A program made the position numbers and the translations under genes. From Circinella umbellata (Eukaryota; Mucoromycota; Mucoromycetes; Mucorales; Lichtheimiaceae): a DNA stretch of 64,000 bases. The stretch lies in NCBI GenBank assembly GCA_025093555.1, contig JAIWNF010000011.1, positions 62,001 to 126,000 of the forward strand. The letters are read 5' to 3'. Positions 48,401 through 61,332 of the stretch are shown here, piece by piece (position 1 is the first letter of the stretch; the number at the start of each line of letters is the position of its first letter). A model generated the notes under the pieces. The model did no database searches, was not told where the DNA came from, and saw only the letters and a program-made list of their open reading frames with translations.

Positions 48401-50140
48401 ATCAATGGCTAGATCATTAGAGATCTGGGTATCGGAGGGTGCAGGTGTAAATGTGGAAGATTGTTTAGGGGATATAGTTAGTTCGGACATTGGCGACAGT
48501 GATGAAGATGTTTCTAAGAGTTTAGTGTTGTAATTGTTCTCTTCATCCTGTTTCTCTCTATCAAGAGTTACATCTATGCTTCGGTCACCAATTGACCTTG
48601 TAGATTGTTGTTGTAAACTGCTGGTACTGGTATTATCTATATCAAAAGATGCTTTTTTTAAGGTTGTCGTATCTAATTCATTGTTGTCGTCACTTTTGCT
48701 AGAAACCGACTTTCTTGATTCTATTACAGATTCTTCGTTTTCTTTGTTTGGTTGTTCCTGTACCCGTTCTTTATTTATTTCATTATTTGATAATGAATAT
48801 GATGCTGTAGTATCTGTAGATTTACGCCGCTGTTGATCATTTGATTCTTCTTGCGTCTCCCCCTCCTTATGTATCTCATCGTCTTTCGATACTTTCTTTT
48901 CTGGTTGTTGTACTTCTTGATATCCTCCCATATTAACTGTTGTTGTTTCACCTTGGGCAGTAAATTGATGAACAAGATCAGTAGGTCGAATATCATGTCG
49001 AGAAAGTGACTCAATCATTTTTTGTTCTTTTTATCGTTGTTGTTGTTGTCAATTATAAAACGGTTTAAATTATTAGTATTCATTTTACTCCTTGTATTTT
49101 TTTTTACAATATACTCATCCCTTTCTAATAAAAGAAGCCTTCACCCCCCCTGCTCTATTCTTTTTCTTTGTTATACCTTCTGGTGAAATATCCATATGCA
49201 TATACATCGTTCTCATGAGTTTTCGATGCCAATTATCAGCACTCATTCGAGCATATGTAAATTCTTTGCCTTGAAAGTCATGAACAACTTCAAGACTTGT
49301 CACTGCGCACAGACCAACATATGCGATTTTTTGTGTATCCGTAAATACATCTTTTGTTTCTTGTATCTGGGGTTCATTAATATTTGCTTCCTCTTCATCA
49401 AGAGCAGAACTTTTTGTTTGATCAAAATCGGAATCGGAATGATGGTGATTATTAGCGTTTTTGGAATCTTGTGTATTTAATTCAAAAATATGAGAAGGTC
49501 CCACGGGTGTTTGGTGTACAGAATCAGGGATTTCAGGTAGTGTAGCAGCCCAAGCACGAATGGCATTATTGGAATTAGATAATGGAATGGCGGATTTTGA
49601 TGATACTGAAGTAGATATAACCTCATTTTGTTTTTCTTCATGTTCCATTAATTTATTTTGTCTTGCCAACGAAGCTTCTGTCAGACCTGTTGTTTGTTTT
49701 GATGATAGTGGCTGAATATCGGATACAGTTGAGGATGCTAATGTTATCGGAGGTGATGGAGGTTGTTCATTTTGTGCAACGTTGTGCTGGTCACAGATGT
49801 TGTTATCTCGGTCTTCGCATTTATTTTTGTTATCATCGTCGTCGTCTTCGTCGTCGAGAATAGATATTGTTCGAGTCGTTGACATGGTAATATCATCTTC
49901 TTTTTGTTGCTGTGTACTAATATCGTTGGTAACGACATCTTTTTCATCGTCGTTTTGTTTACTGTCAGTTTTTTCGTGCGGAATATTGCCAGTACTGTCA
50001 CTGTCACGGGAAATTTTATATTGAGTGGTTAATGGTTCCGTTGTCGACATTACAACTACTTCCGAGACTGAATCATCTTTTCTAGAAATGACCTCAACAT
50101 CATGCTCGGTTATTGATGACGGTTGTTCAGCAATGAGCAT
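45490..50140 (-). CDS. DUF726/TMCO4-family membrane protein with alpha/beta-hydrolase motif
   Basis: Five exons: 49177-50140, 47749-49026, 47401-47497, 46515-47313, 45490-46428; 1358 residues. Family marks in order: TDTQKIAYVGLCAVTSLEVV (about residue 275), WTVMCDLFLLCLSAENYDAR, YLELDWFQVIGFEK, two glycine-rich membrane segments (IGLATIGGGLILGLSAGLMA, then IGTILTTVGVTGTSTFLGG), SCIVSISGWLPKG, and the lipase-type elbow LIGYSLGARVI with the candidate Ser near residue 900, followed by NVALFGTPVS. Human TMCO4 and yeast YFL034W (MIL1) belong here; a lipase or membrane-trafficking role has been suggested but the substrate is unclear. Unlike TMCO4 (about 630 residues), this protein has a long acidic/Ser-rich N-terminus, a large insertion and a Pro/Ser/Gln-rich tail of about 310 residues, all predicted disordered. 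Confidence 0.88.
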
Positions 50141-50973
50141 TTTATGAAAAGTTTATATGTAAAGAGGGTATAATGCAATGGAGAAGAAAATCCGAAACTG
50201 ATGAGTTTTTTTTTTTTTTTTTTTTTGGTAACCCTTCTTTTTTTTTAAACACCCCAGAAGAAAGAAGTAAAAGTAAAAAATAAAATAAAATAAAGATAGG
50301 GTTTAAGATATAAAAAGGTATATTGGTATATAAATAAATCAGTTTATAGTAAAACTACAAAAACAAAGAAGAGGTTGTTAATTATATTTTTGTAAAGTAC
50401 TCCGACCGTTCCTATTTAAAAAAAAAAAGAAGAACCTAACTTTTTTGATAGGGAATGGTTTTAAAAAATTCGGGTAATTATGGTTTTAGTTGGTTTAAAG
50501 AGAAGAACAAGTAGATCTTTTATTTTAAAAGTCAGGTGGCAATTTCTAATGTTTTGACGCCATTTGTTGTGTCTGGAACAGCTACACGTTTTTTTTGTAG
50601 ATCCTGGTTTTTATTTTCATGCAAAAAAGAATTTGGTAATGTGGGTGTGTTTTCAAGTACGACATAAAGTAATAACTTTCCACAAATTTGGGTTTACAGT
50701 AAACAATTCGTATATGGATTTCATGCAGTAAAAAGTAGAAATTGTACTACTACCTTTGAAATCTTAAAACCTTACTCCAATTTGGTCGTTGAATGAAAAA
50801 TTAAAAAAAAAAAAGACTAGTGTCAAGCGCTATTTAAACATCCTTTGTCCCATTAAAACAAAGTTCGGTTCATTGTTCTAAACAATGAAAAGAGAGTTGC
50901 ATACATCATACATATGGGTCATGTGTTTAAAAATAGTACTTATATGTTATGTATGTATTTATTAACACAGTTT
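50141..50973. other. Spacer between DUF726 and PPZ-type genes
   Basis: 0.83 kb: promoter of the DUF726 gene (T18 run near 50207) and 3' flank of the phosphatase gene. No gene seen. Confidence 0.4.
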
Positions 50974-52977
50974 TTAATCACTACTATTTAATGGTGATGT
51001 ACTCATCATAGGTGGACTATATTATAAAAGTAAAAATTAAACAACATTCTCTTTAATTTCTAAAAGACTCTCTCTCTCTCTCTCTCTCTCCTTATTATAT
51101 CATGCAAATTATACAAACAAATAAACGAAAAGCATAACACATAAATTTCTTACCTTTGCCGTCGACCACTCTTTGCCCTATTGATTGCTGCCAATTTCGC
51201 TGGAGGATGTTCTGTTGGTGTCAATAATTCAAAACTACAAAGTAATTCTTCATTAATACTCATAATGGCACCAAAATTGTCAAATTCTCCACAATAATTG
51301 GGTGCTGAAAATACGGTAACCAATGTCCTTTCATTAAAAAATTCGTATCCATCTTCAACAACCTAAAAAAAAAAATGCCCATACACACATAAAATTTAAT
51401 GATCAGATAAATAATCAAAGTAAAAAAAAAAAAAAAAAGAATGGTTTACATACCATGTGAGCACGACATACAAGGTCAAGATCAAATTTTGAAAGAAACT
51501 CATTTACAATACGTTTTCCAAAACAATATGATACTCCTCGATCACTATCCTCCCAATCATCCGTGGTATCTGAAGGATCCGCCCAGAGTAAATCATTCAA
51601 AAGTCCATATTCAGGTACATCTGTAGGTCGTATAATATTTCGTACATCGTCTAATGAGTTTAATGATGGACTAAGGCCGCCATGAACACAAAATATTTTC
51701 CCTGCAACAAGAGCTGCAATAGGTAATGTATTAAAACAATCGACAAAAACACGCCATATTTTTAAGCTAGTACGTCGTTTACATTCGTCATAAAACCCAT
51801 ATACTGAGATGATAAGGTTAATAAAATATACAGACTTTTTTTGCCTTTTACCAAATAAAATTACCTCTAGTAACATTGGCACATTCATGATTCCCTCGAA
51901 GAATAAAAAAATTCTCGGGATATTTAATCTTATAACAAAACAATAATAGAATCGTTTCCAATGATTGCTTCCCTCGGTCGACATAATCACCCATAAACAA
52001 ATAATTAGAATCTGGTGGAAATCCACCCTAAAAAAAAGCGATTACTGTTGTTATTATTTGATTATATATTTATGCACTTAAATAGAAAATATGCTATGTA
52101 AGCTATGTCGATCACTTTCCTACATACCCCTCTTCCCCCCCCCCTCGTCTCCTCTTTTCTTTATCTAATTACGTACCATTTCAAATAACCGTAAAAGGTC
52201 ATGATATTGTCCATGAATATCACCTAATATCTTGACAGGTGGATTTAATTCAATCATTGACTAATTATTATTATTATTATTATAGTTAATAAAACAATCA
52301 AAATAATCATTATTCTTTTTCTCCCCTCTTCTCTTTTCATACCGGTTGAGTAAGAAACACTTCTTGTGCAGCTCTACATATTGCAATGATTTCAGAATTT
52401 CTAAAACAAACAGACTTGTGTACTTTTCCACCTAGTCCTACATCAAGTAAACGTTTTATACATTCATCAATATCGAGGTTACTTCCAATCGATCGCATGG
52501 AGGTTGCTGTCAATTGATTTTGATCTGATACTGTCAAATGAGCTAATTCGTGTGATAAAACATGTTCATTTAGCTGTTCTGTTTCGACATATTGATTTTG
52601 ATCGTCTTGTTGTTGCTGTTGTTGCTCTTGCTCTTGTTCAGAATTATCTTGTGTTAAACGATCGGTTGTATTTCCTTGAACTGAATTAGCTGGTAAAGGT
52701 GGTTGTTGTAAACTATTATTTGAAGTGACAAGTATAGAATTCAAGGAAGTAGTCTATTATTTATTTTATAACATAAAGATAAGAAAGAGTTTTGTATATA
52801 CGAAAATAAATAATGAAAAATAAAAAATAGGGATCAGCAACTAATACACACACAAGATTTTTTTTATGCAGAGATGAAAAATAAACTTACAGTTGCATTG
52901 GAATATTCATTATCCGGAAGTTCTGTTCTAATAATACTAGGTCTTTCCTTTCGTTTTTTGGAATTGATATTACCCAT
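50974..52977 (-). CDS. PPZ1: Serine/threonine protein phosphatase, PP1/PPZ type
   Basis: Metallophosphatase. Seven exons: 52891-52977, 52343-52753, 52177-52260, 51865-52027, 51454-51803, 51154-51362, 50974-51016; 448 residues. The MGN start ([13 protein letters not shown]) offers Gly2 for N-myristoylation as in yeast Ppz1/Ppz2. A Gln-rich regulatory extension of about 130 residues follows, then the catalytic domain with [49 protein letters not shown] and [11 protein letters not shown]: all metal ligands are present. PPZ enzymes regulate cation homeostasis and cell-wall integrity. The extension is shorter than in yeast Ppz1 (692 residues), so assignment to PPZ over PP1 rests on the N-terminus and the linker. 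The last exon encodes only 14 residues ([14 protein letters not shown]), after an intron with a GA microsatellite. Confidence 0.92.
51068..51091. repeat. (CT)12 microsatellite in the last PPZ intron
   Basis: Perfect CT tract, (GA)n on the coding strand, in the intron upstream of the 43-nt terminal exon. Confidence 0.9.
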
Positions 52978-53425
52978 TATATGTTATTATGAAGGTTTTT
53001 TTTTTGTTAGAGGGGGAATATTTAATAACAATATAATTATATATAAAAGGAAAAAGAAGTATATTAAAAAAAAAAGAGAGAAAAAAAAACCAGGAAAAAA
53101 GGGAAGACAGATGAGGAGACAACTACGGGGGTTTATACTCTTTTTTTTTTTCTTTTTTTGCACAGATCAATTCTTATGTGATATATATAATTATATGCAA
53201 TATTTATATATGAAGATCACTACCCCCCCCAACAAATTCACTCTCTTTTTACATCGGTTTTTTTTTGGTATATATCAATTTCTTCCTCTTAACCCCCCAA
53301 AAAAAATGACATTTAATATATTCAATTGTTGCATCAAATTCTGATAATAATAATAGTTTCTTTTATGTATATATATTATTTCCATTCTTCCTTCCTTCCA
53401 ATTAATTTATTCTTGTTCTCTTTTT
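52978..53425. other. Spacer between PPZ and aladin genes
   Basis: 448 bp holding the phosphatase promoter and the aladin 3' UTR. Rich in homopolymer runs (A10, T12, C8). No gene. Confidence 0.45.
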
Positions 53426-55686
53426 CTATGGAATGATGGGTGTGAAATTAACAATGCCATTATCATATAACGTTGCTAATGTATTGCTGGTAGTGAATCG
53501 TGTTGATAAAGAAATGTGCACAGGTTTTCGATTACTATCCAGTGATGTTGATAAGTTTGGTAAATTAACCAGTGTATTATGTATGTTGCCACTATATCCA
53601 AGAAAAAACAGATTATATATTGTTAAATAACTATTTTTTTAATCTTAGGTAAATAATCCAATACGCATATAAATTATACTTACATTTTTGTTAATGCTGA
53701 TTTATTTTTCAATGTCAACGGAGAATCAACATCCACTGCATACAAAGCAATAGTAGGTGAGTTATCAAAAATCACAGCTAACCTTCGACCTGTATCAGGA
53801 CATAAAGCAAGTTCCTTGATTGAATCACCCACAGTAAAATATGCATCATCACCAGTTACAGTATCAGGAGCCGGTACTGCTGAATAAACTTTCTCATGAC
53901 ATATTTCTAAATAAAGAGTCCACTTGATTTAAATCTCTTGACTTTTACCCTTATTTCTCTATCCCTTTATTTTTGCGTTATCATTTAAATGTTCTTACCT
54001 GCAGCATTAGATGAACTTGCCCAATAAATCATATGAACATCACTTTTACCGTGCATAGAAATTAATAAACTTCGACTATTAGGAGCCCAACATGCAGACT
54101 AAAAAAAAAAGCAAAAGCATAATTATAAATATATGTTCGATGGCTCACTGAATCTGGGGGGGGAGAAGCTTTATATAAAAATCACAATTATTTCCTATTT
54201 CTTACCTGAACCCATAAACCTGGTGGATTATTCAACTCTTTGTATGTCCAATCTAATGTATCCCACATACGTGAAGTTCCCGACCTAATAAAAAAAAGGA
54301 TTTGTTGAATATTTAAATAAGTTGTCTCTTCATCTTCCTTATCAACCATATCTTCATTGAATTATTTACTTTGTAGCAACATAAATCCATCTACCACTTG
54401 GACTCCATCGTAATAATAAGTTTCCTTTTCCAATACGTTTCAATGGCATAGTGCTTAATGCCAATGTATCATATACTATAATTGTGCTGATGGTTCCTGA
54501 TGTGACAGCAAGAAGATGACTTCCAGGTGTTGGGTCCCATCCAATAGAGCTAATATTTTCGTGTCCTGGAGAACAAAGATAATTCATAGATGTGGAATCA
54601 ACATTATCGGCTCCTGATGATTCGTGACCAATATTCCAAACACAAACACCCTTTCTATAAAAGAAAAGATTATTAGATGGTTATAATAATAATAATAAAC
54701 ATTAACAATAAGCCATGTATATACACTTACTGGCATCCAACAGCTAGTGTACCTCGCGCACGTTTCTTCCATTCGATACATGTGATATTTCGCATGAATT
54801 GATGTGTCAGTACTTTGCGAGACCACCCATCAGCTTTTTCTTTTTTTTCGTATATATAAACAATATCATTCTCATCGGCAAATGCAATCATATTACGGTG
54901 CGGATGGTATGCCATGGATCGGATCGGGTCTTTTTTTGATGAAAATTCGTTTTCTTCAAGGTCTTTGTTGGACCATATATATTTTTCACATAATTCACCT
55001 GTCACTCGTGGAATTCCATACAATGGTCTAGTTATAGATCGTTGTTTGAGTATATTTTTATTTGGTTTTATCCTTGTTTCAAATAATTATATAATAGAAT
55101 ACATACGTGTTGATTGTCTTGTTTTCGAAGCATTCTTTACTATTATTATTATTATTATAAACATTAATTTGTATTATCCTTTCTATATATATTACTCTGT
55201 CAAAAAACAATAATACATTCATATAAAGCTACATACGCTTGTTGAAGTTTAGAACAAATCCAAGCAGGAATGTCGTCTTCTTTGTTGAATTCTTGACTAG
55301 TACTAGGTTGTTCTGTTGTATATTTTGGTGCAGGTTCACGATCCAATTTTATTGAAGACATAATAGTGTTCTACAATTTTTTAAATAATAAGAAAAAAAA
55401 AACATTAATATAGATAAAATAAAAGAAAAAACCACTCTAGTTTTTTTTTTATATTTGTTCATTTTGTTGCTAGTCTTTTTACATTTTGCAGGAATTGATT
55501 CATGACTGGATCGTGTTCATCCGTCACAGTAACTAAATATTATATTGAAGTAAATTCATATTAACAAAAATAAGATAAGTGAACATAAAAAGAGTAAAAG
55601 AAAAATAACAGTTTCTCCTTCTTTTTCTTCTATTTGAATTATTTATTACCTAGTTGACCGTGTACTTCTGCAAGAGTAAATGTCAT
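53426..55686 (-). CDS. AAAS: Aladin, WD-repeat nucleoporin
   Basis: Component of the nuclear pore complex, anchored through NDC1 in animals. Ten exons: 55650-55686, 55483-55532, 55237-55370, 55107-55139, 54731-55027, 54370-54654, 54206-54284, 53999-54098, 53684-53906, 53426-53591; 467 residues. WD-type blades with aladin-like wording: DPIRSMAYHPHRNMIAFADE, NITCIEWKKRARGTLAVGCQ followed by KGVCVWNIG, GHENISSIGWDPTPGSHLLA, LLLRWSPSGRWIYVATKSGT then SRMWDTLDWTYKEL, and VQSACWAPNSRSLLISMHG. IKELALCPDTGRRLAVIFDN continues, and the end is NGIVNFTPIIP. Human aladin is 546 residues with the same blade order. The first two exons (37 and 50 nt) carry no domain and are the weakest; an in-frame ATG at 55361 would give a shorter alternative. 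Confidence 0.9.
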
Positions 55687-57412
55687 GTTATATAAAGAGG
55701 AACCAAATCAAAAGAAAAAGTTGATCGTTCCTTTTTTTTTGGGGTTAAAGCCAAAAGAAAAATCGAATAACGCGTAGCAGGAGTTTCATTTGTTGTGCGA
55801 ATCCAAAAAATTTCCAAGAGATGGAAAGAAAAATATATTTAATACAAGTACTATGGTCTGTATATCTATAGTCAGTGAAAAAAAAAACCATGAAAATCCT
55901 GGGTATCACATCTTTTAGCAAATACCATTAAACTCTTATTGTTAAGGTAATGTTACCATCATTGATGTTACCACTAAACAAGCATACGTAATATAAAAAC
56001 AGAACAACCATATTTGAATATGTCCAAATCAGTTGTAGAATATTTCAAGCAACGTGTTTATAGTAAAATGTAGATGTAGTTATAACACCTTTTCATAACT
56101 GTTGCTTAGTAACGCGAACAGTGTCAAAATGCTCTTTGGTTGGTGGTTGTCATGGTGATAAATATAAGATACTTCATGCCCTCTATGTGCATTACGTATT
56201 TATATAAAAAATAGTACTAAAAGAGAATGTGTTGATGTACTAAGCTTTTATGAACAGAAAAGGCGCCATTCTTTTTCTCTTTGGTATTGAAGCTTCCAAA
56301 AAGAAAAAAAAAGGTTACTAGTGTATTAACCATTTCATCATCGATGGGACACAAAATCAATGTGCATATAAATTGGTGGATTTCCTTCTCAGATATCTAT
56401 CACTGTGGCTTTACCTGTCATAAATGCCAAACGCAGCCAAAAAAAAAAAAAAACGAAATATGCGGTATTACCACGTGTCACATCTTTTTTCTTGTAAAAA
56501 AAATGATATCAAGATGGTACCACAGATACACAACCTTGTTTCGCGTTTTGTTGGTATGTATATAGGAATTAGGGTAAATGGGAAAGACCTTTGGAAAAAA
56601 GGAAATGAACTATAGTTGTATGTTGTTCACACTAAAGCCACATTTATCATATAATATTTAACTTAACTTATTATTACTTTTTTTTTGTATATTATGGAGA
56701 TTTATAATATTGTATAAACATGAAACTGGAACAAGAAAAAAGAAAGTATATTTGCTTTTTGTACTAAAAAGCGTGGGCATTAAACGTGGCGCATGCTTTT
56801 ATTATTGTATTTTTTTTCTCATCACATTTTTTATAAGTAAATAACAAACTATTAAAAACATTAAAAATGGAAGAATTATACTTGTAATGTTGTTCATAAT
56901 TAAAATTTATTATTAAAGGTAAGAAACAAATTTTTTTACATTGGTGGATGCAAGGATAGATGATATTAATATATACAATGTATACTCAGGGAAGGTAAGA
57001 ACAGCAAACCGAGAGATGTAAAGTGGTGTTACATGTCAAAAAAAGAGCATCTTATATTAATAATGAGTGTAAAGAAAAGAAAATTTAGGGAGAGTCCAAA
57101 AAAAAAAATACTCTTTTTTTAATGCTGCCAATGAGAAAAATGATGATAAAAAAAATGGTAGACAACATAAGATATGAATGTATGCGTAAAGTAAAGGAAA
57201 CAATGGTATCGATTACTAACATGAATGGATTTTTCTTGTATACAAAATTTACATTAAAAAAAAAGGGACGGAATATACATAAAACATCATGTAGGAATTA
57301 ACTAATAACAACCACATTATTGTTTCGGTGTATGTTATAAGTCTAGACCAATTAAAGTGTTGATTTTTACTTTCAAAGAAAGAAAGGAAGATAGAAAGGT
57401 ATATTAATGTTT
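55687..57412. other. Gene-free intergenic region
   Basis: 1.7 kb with no supportable gene. It holds a perfect CACGTG at 56472-56477 and several A/T runs; the open frames present are low-complexity Lys-rich. Confidence 0.4.
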
Positions 57413-57730
57413 TTATGGATCACTTGTCGTTGTTGTTGCTGGTGATGTGGTATCACTGTTATTGTTATTACTACTGTAACAAGTGGCTGTAGTAACAGTA
57501 TTATTAGTTGTTGTTGTCGTCGCTGTCGTTATTGTAGCAGTGCTATTATACATCATTGATTCCAAAAAATTAGCAAGTGCTGTATAATCTTTACAATGAC
57601 GAGGAAGCATTTGATGCTCAATACGATCAAGTTCCATGGCAATCCAAGCATCGATCCCAGCAGGTGCACCTCGTACATAATCCCAGCATACTAACTCCTC
57701 ATTAGACGATGTTTCTACCGAAACGGGCAT
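57413..57730 (-). CDS. Small orphan protein with Thr/Asn-rich tail
   Basis: A minus-strand frame of 105 residues starting MPVSVETSSNEELVCWDYVR. The first 65 residues have normal composition (GAPAGIDAWIAMELDRIEHQ, ALANFLESMMY) and look like a genuine folded segment; the rest is Thr/Asn repeats. The frame is open upstream to 57778, but the added residues are hydrophobic low complexity. No family recognised, no signal or membrane segment in the chosen form. A missing upstream exon is possible. Confidence 0.5.
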   Translation of the reverse strand: MPVSVETSSNEELVCWDYVRGAPAGIDAWIAMELDRIEHQMLPRHCKDYTALANFLESMMYNSTATITTATTTTTNNTVTTATCYSSNNNNSDTTSPATTTTSDP

Positions 57731-58939
57731 TCTCAAAGTAAAAACAAAAGTGTAGGTGGAAGTGAGGGAGAATAACAAGAAAAAAAATCAACGGACGATA
57801 TTCGTTGTTATTGTATGTAGAGTGAAAGAGAAAGAAAAGGATGCAAAGTTTTGTATCAAAAGCATTAACATTTATACTAGTATTAATAACCACACTTGTT
57901 TGTTGTTACCCAAGGAAAAAGAAAAAAAAAAAGAGAAAGAAAGCCATCACATCAGCCTCGTTGTGTACTACCATCAAACTCGGGCTGTGTTAAATGTTTT
58001 TCATATACCATTAACATGGATATGTATAATTATTATTGCGGGTTTGAAAGAATTTATGATCAAGAAACCGAAAGTTTTTTTTTATTTTTCTTACGGGGTG
58101 AGGAAGGAATAAGGAAAAAAAAAGAGAACATATAAAACTGTCTTTTTTTTTCTCGGCTCTTTTTCTTTATCAAGATGACTAGTACTTATTCGATAAGTAC
58201 GCACGTACAACATCTGCATACATAATGTAATTTATTGAAATCTACTATAGAAGCCCTGAAGTGCCTCAATAACAAGTTTGTAAAAACCAGAAATATTAAA
58301 ATTAAGTTTTACGGGCTTTTTTTTTTCGTGTACCAGTCCCTTTTTTTTATATGTTTGTATGTACGTTCAGCTTTAGCTCCTTAAACAACATGATTATATT
58401 TCTTCAAAGGAACATATACAACAATTTTTCTTCTTATCAGCACTCATATTATGACGAATTATATCATGTCACGATACAATTCTGACATCAATTGTTACTA
58501 ATATGATGCATTTTTTTTTGAAAATATAGGCTAGAGGTTGCTATTATTGTTATTTTTTACAAGAAAAAACTGGCAATGAAAAAAAATGAATTATTTTTTG
58601 TTGTTGGAATATAAATAATGCTAGTAGTATAGAGAGTGAGCTATGTGGTGTAGTAAAAAGGAAAGAGAGGATGGGGATATGATTAAAATTAACATAGTAT
58701 ATAATAATGGTAATAATAGCAATAGCAAGGTACATATATAAAGGTAGAAAATAAACTATAATTTATACCTATATAATAATAATGAGAATGAAATAATAAA
58801 GAAATTTGAGACGCGTGAGTATAATGGTAATATGTAAAATTTGTGAACATTGAAATATAAGTAAAACAATAATGACAATAACTTTAATAAAAAGTATATA
58901 GAAGAGAGCCAAAAAAAAAAAGAAGCAAATGAGAATTGA
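57731..58939. other. Spacer between two orphan genes
   Basis: 1.2 kb; promoter of the small orphan and 3' flank of the Ser-rich orphan. Purine-rich stretch at 57910-57945. No gene seen. Confidence 0.4.
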
Positions 58940-60080
58940 TCAAACTCGAACGGCAATAAGTTTGTTGACATGATTTGAAATATTACTGACACTAGTCATA
59001 GATTGACGAGATCGTCGAGAACGTAATCGGTCAAGACAGAGAGAGTGTGACGGTACGGGTGCGGGAGATTCTTTGATGGTGTTGATGTGATTGTTACCCT
59101 TGTCCTTGGTCCTTGGAGTAGTATCCGTAGTTTTAGTAATAGAAGATTTTATAGGAGTAGTTTGAATGGCCCGGCCATTATTGGGTTTTAAATTGGTGTT
59201 ACTATTAGCTGTATTAAGTTGAGTTTGTGGTTGAGGTGATGAGATGATAGAGGTAGATAATCGGCGTTGTGGATGAGCTGATAAACGACGTTTGATTTTT
59301 GATGAAACAGATGGAACAATACTATTTGATGCTTTATCACAACTATGCCGTCGAACAGTAGTTGTTGTACTAGAGGATTGGATATTAGGCAAAGAAAGAC
59401 GAGAAGAAATGGAAGAAGATTGAGGTTGTCGTGATAATGAAGAGAGTTTGCTTAACGATGTAGCAATGAACCGACTTGCTGAAGACTTCAGTGGTTCCGT
59501 GGGTGGGAGAGAAGAATTGGCAGGTGAATTACGAGATACAGCTGATGCTTTACGTAAAAAGATACTAAAACTTCGATGGTTGCTGGTATTGTCACTATTA
59601 CTACTAGTACTAATGGTGCTTGTTGTGCTACTAGCATCACTGTTTACTATAGATGATACAGAACAGCGCGGTTTGTAACCTATAATAATGAAGCAATTGA
59701 TTAATTGATATTTCAAATTTATTTTTGATACGTATAAAAGAATAAAGGGTGAAGTAATAACTTTAATTGGTATATGTATATGTATACGTATATATACCTT
59801 CCGTCATTACTTTTGGTAAACCCTTGTTTTGAACACTCTTAATCCATGCTGTCATTTGAGGGTCTGCACGCATACATAATTCGAATGTTTTTTCATATAA
59901 TGTTAGGCGTTCAGAAGTATCTTTAATTTCCATCATTTCTGAATAAGATCTCGAACGATATTGTTTATCAAGTTTGGGCTTTTCTTGACTATTATAAGGC
60001 ACAGCTGTAGTGTTTACACGACGACTTCTTCGAAGAGATCGAGGTGGTAATGGAATGGCGTTATTGTTATTTTTCATCAT
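58940..60080 (-). CDS. Ser/Thr-rich basic orphan protein with a conserved-looking N-terminal helix motif
   Basis: Two exons (59798-60080, 58940-59679; GTATAT...TATAG intron) encode 340 residues. The only structured part is about residues 50-95: ERLTLYEKTFELCMRADPQM and TAWIKSVQNKGLPKVM, a charged helical segment I associate with uncharacterised Mucoromycota proteins. The rest is Ser/Thr/Arg-rich with basic clusters (SLRRSRRVN, SKIKRRLSAHPQRRLSTS, LRSRRSRQS), predicted disordered, with many possible basophilic-kinase sites (RRxS). There is no signal peptide or membrane span. An upstream in-frame-independent ORF at 60067-60291 (MDIQGGGVRFKG) may be a uORF or an extra exon; I found no acceptor to join it. 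Confidence 0.65.
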
Positions 60081-61206
60081 TATAGAGTAAGAATAAAATT
60101 GTAAGTAAAAGGGTGTAAAGGTAATAAAAAGAATGATTAAGATGAAGAAAATATGGAATGTATTTATATTGTCTGAGATTTTTTTTAGGATTCTTGTTAA
60201 ATGTCGTGGATCTATATAATTGAATGTGTATGTACATTTTTTCCGCGACTTTTACTCCTTTAAAACGAACACCACCTCCTTGAATATCCATTTTTTTTGG
60301 TGAAAGCCTCCCCCTTCTTTTATCCCCCTTCTTTATTTTTCCTGCTTTTTTAAAAAAAAGTGCAATTTTCTAATTTCTATTAGACTAACATACATCATGC
60401 TTTTTATTTTCTAAAAGAAGCTTATACGGTTTACAGATAAATGTATACCTTTCTACAGTAAATATAATAAATATTTTTTGTGTGTTATTATCGTTATTAT
60501 AAAAATCGAAACAAAAAGAAAACAATTCTCCCTTTCTTTTTAGGCTTGTGTTTCTCTCGCTCAATACTTTTTTTTTTGATTATGGTCATAGCTTCTTCTG
60601 CATTTCATTTAGCACAATTTATCAGAGGAATGATTTCAAAATCATATAAACAAAATTTGTCTTTTCTTTTTTAGACCACGATATCTGGTGTAATACCTCT
60701 ATATGATATTGTTTTTACACTACTACTATTACTACTACTTACTCCTTAAGTTAGACAATATAAATAAGTGGAATTGATTGATTTTATCATATTTTTGAGC
60801 TCTCATAGTACATACCTTATATAAGATTTTAATAGATTATCTTTTTTACTGATACGCACCTAGTAATACTTCTTTTAATTCCCTTCCTTCCTTCCATTTT
60901 AATATATATAGATTATGTAGGGATTAAAATAAACAATGTAAAAAGCGATTAGATTTTGTTTCTACGTACTATTTTTTTTTTGTGTTTATTCATCTCCTAA
61001 GTTCTTTGTACTTATTATAAAAAATTTTATGAGTAAATAAGTGATTATATATATAAAAAAAAAGTGAATACGTAATATGTAATAATGCACGTCCCTTTCT
61101 TCATTTAATTTATGGAAAGAAAAACGCCCTTCCAATCCTGTATATACTAAAGAAAATCTAATTTTTTTTCCAAACTTTTAATACTGGTAATAAACTACAT
61201 TATTTA

Positions 61207-61256
<50 letters not shown>
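61207..61256. repeat. Compound microsatellite (CT)n(CA)n(TA)n
   Basis: Seven CT, nine CA and nine TA units in direct succession. Confidence 0.9.
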
Positions 61257-61332
61257 CTCTGGCCTAATTTAATTATAATCATTGTTGATCAAAGTTTTCA
61301 GGGGAAGTAAAAAACAAATAAAGAGAGAAATA

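Noticed and set aside
48258..48836. Plus-strand Ser/Leu-rich ORFs
   Set aside because: Antisense shadows of the Ser/Asp-rich region of the DUF726 protein.
52874..53344. 156-codon plus-strand ORF between the PPZ and aladin genes
   Set aside because: Composed of Lys/Phe homopolymer-derived codons spanning a promoter and 3' UTR; no domain.
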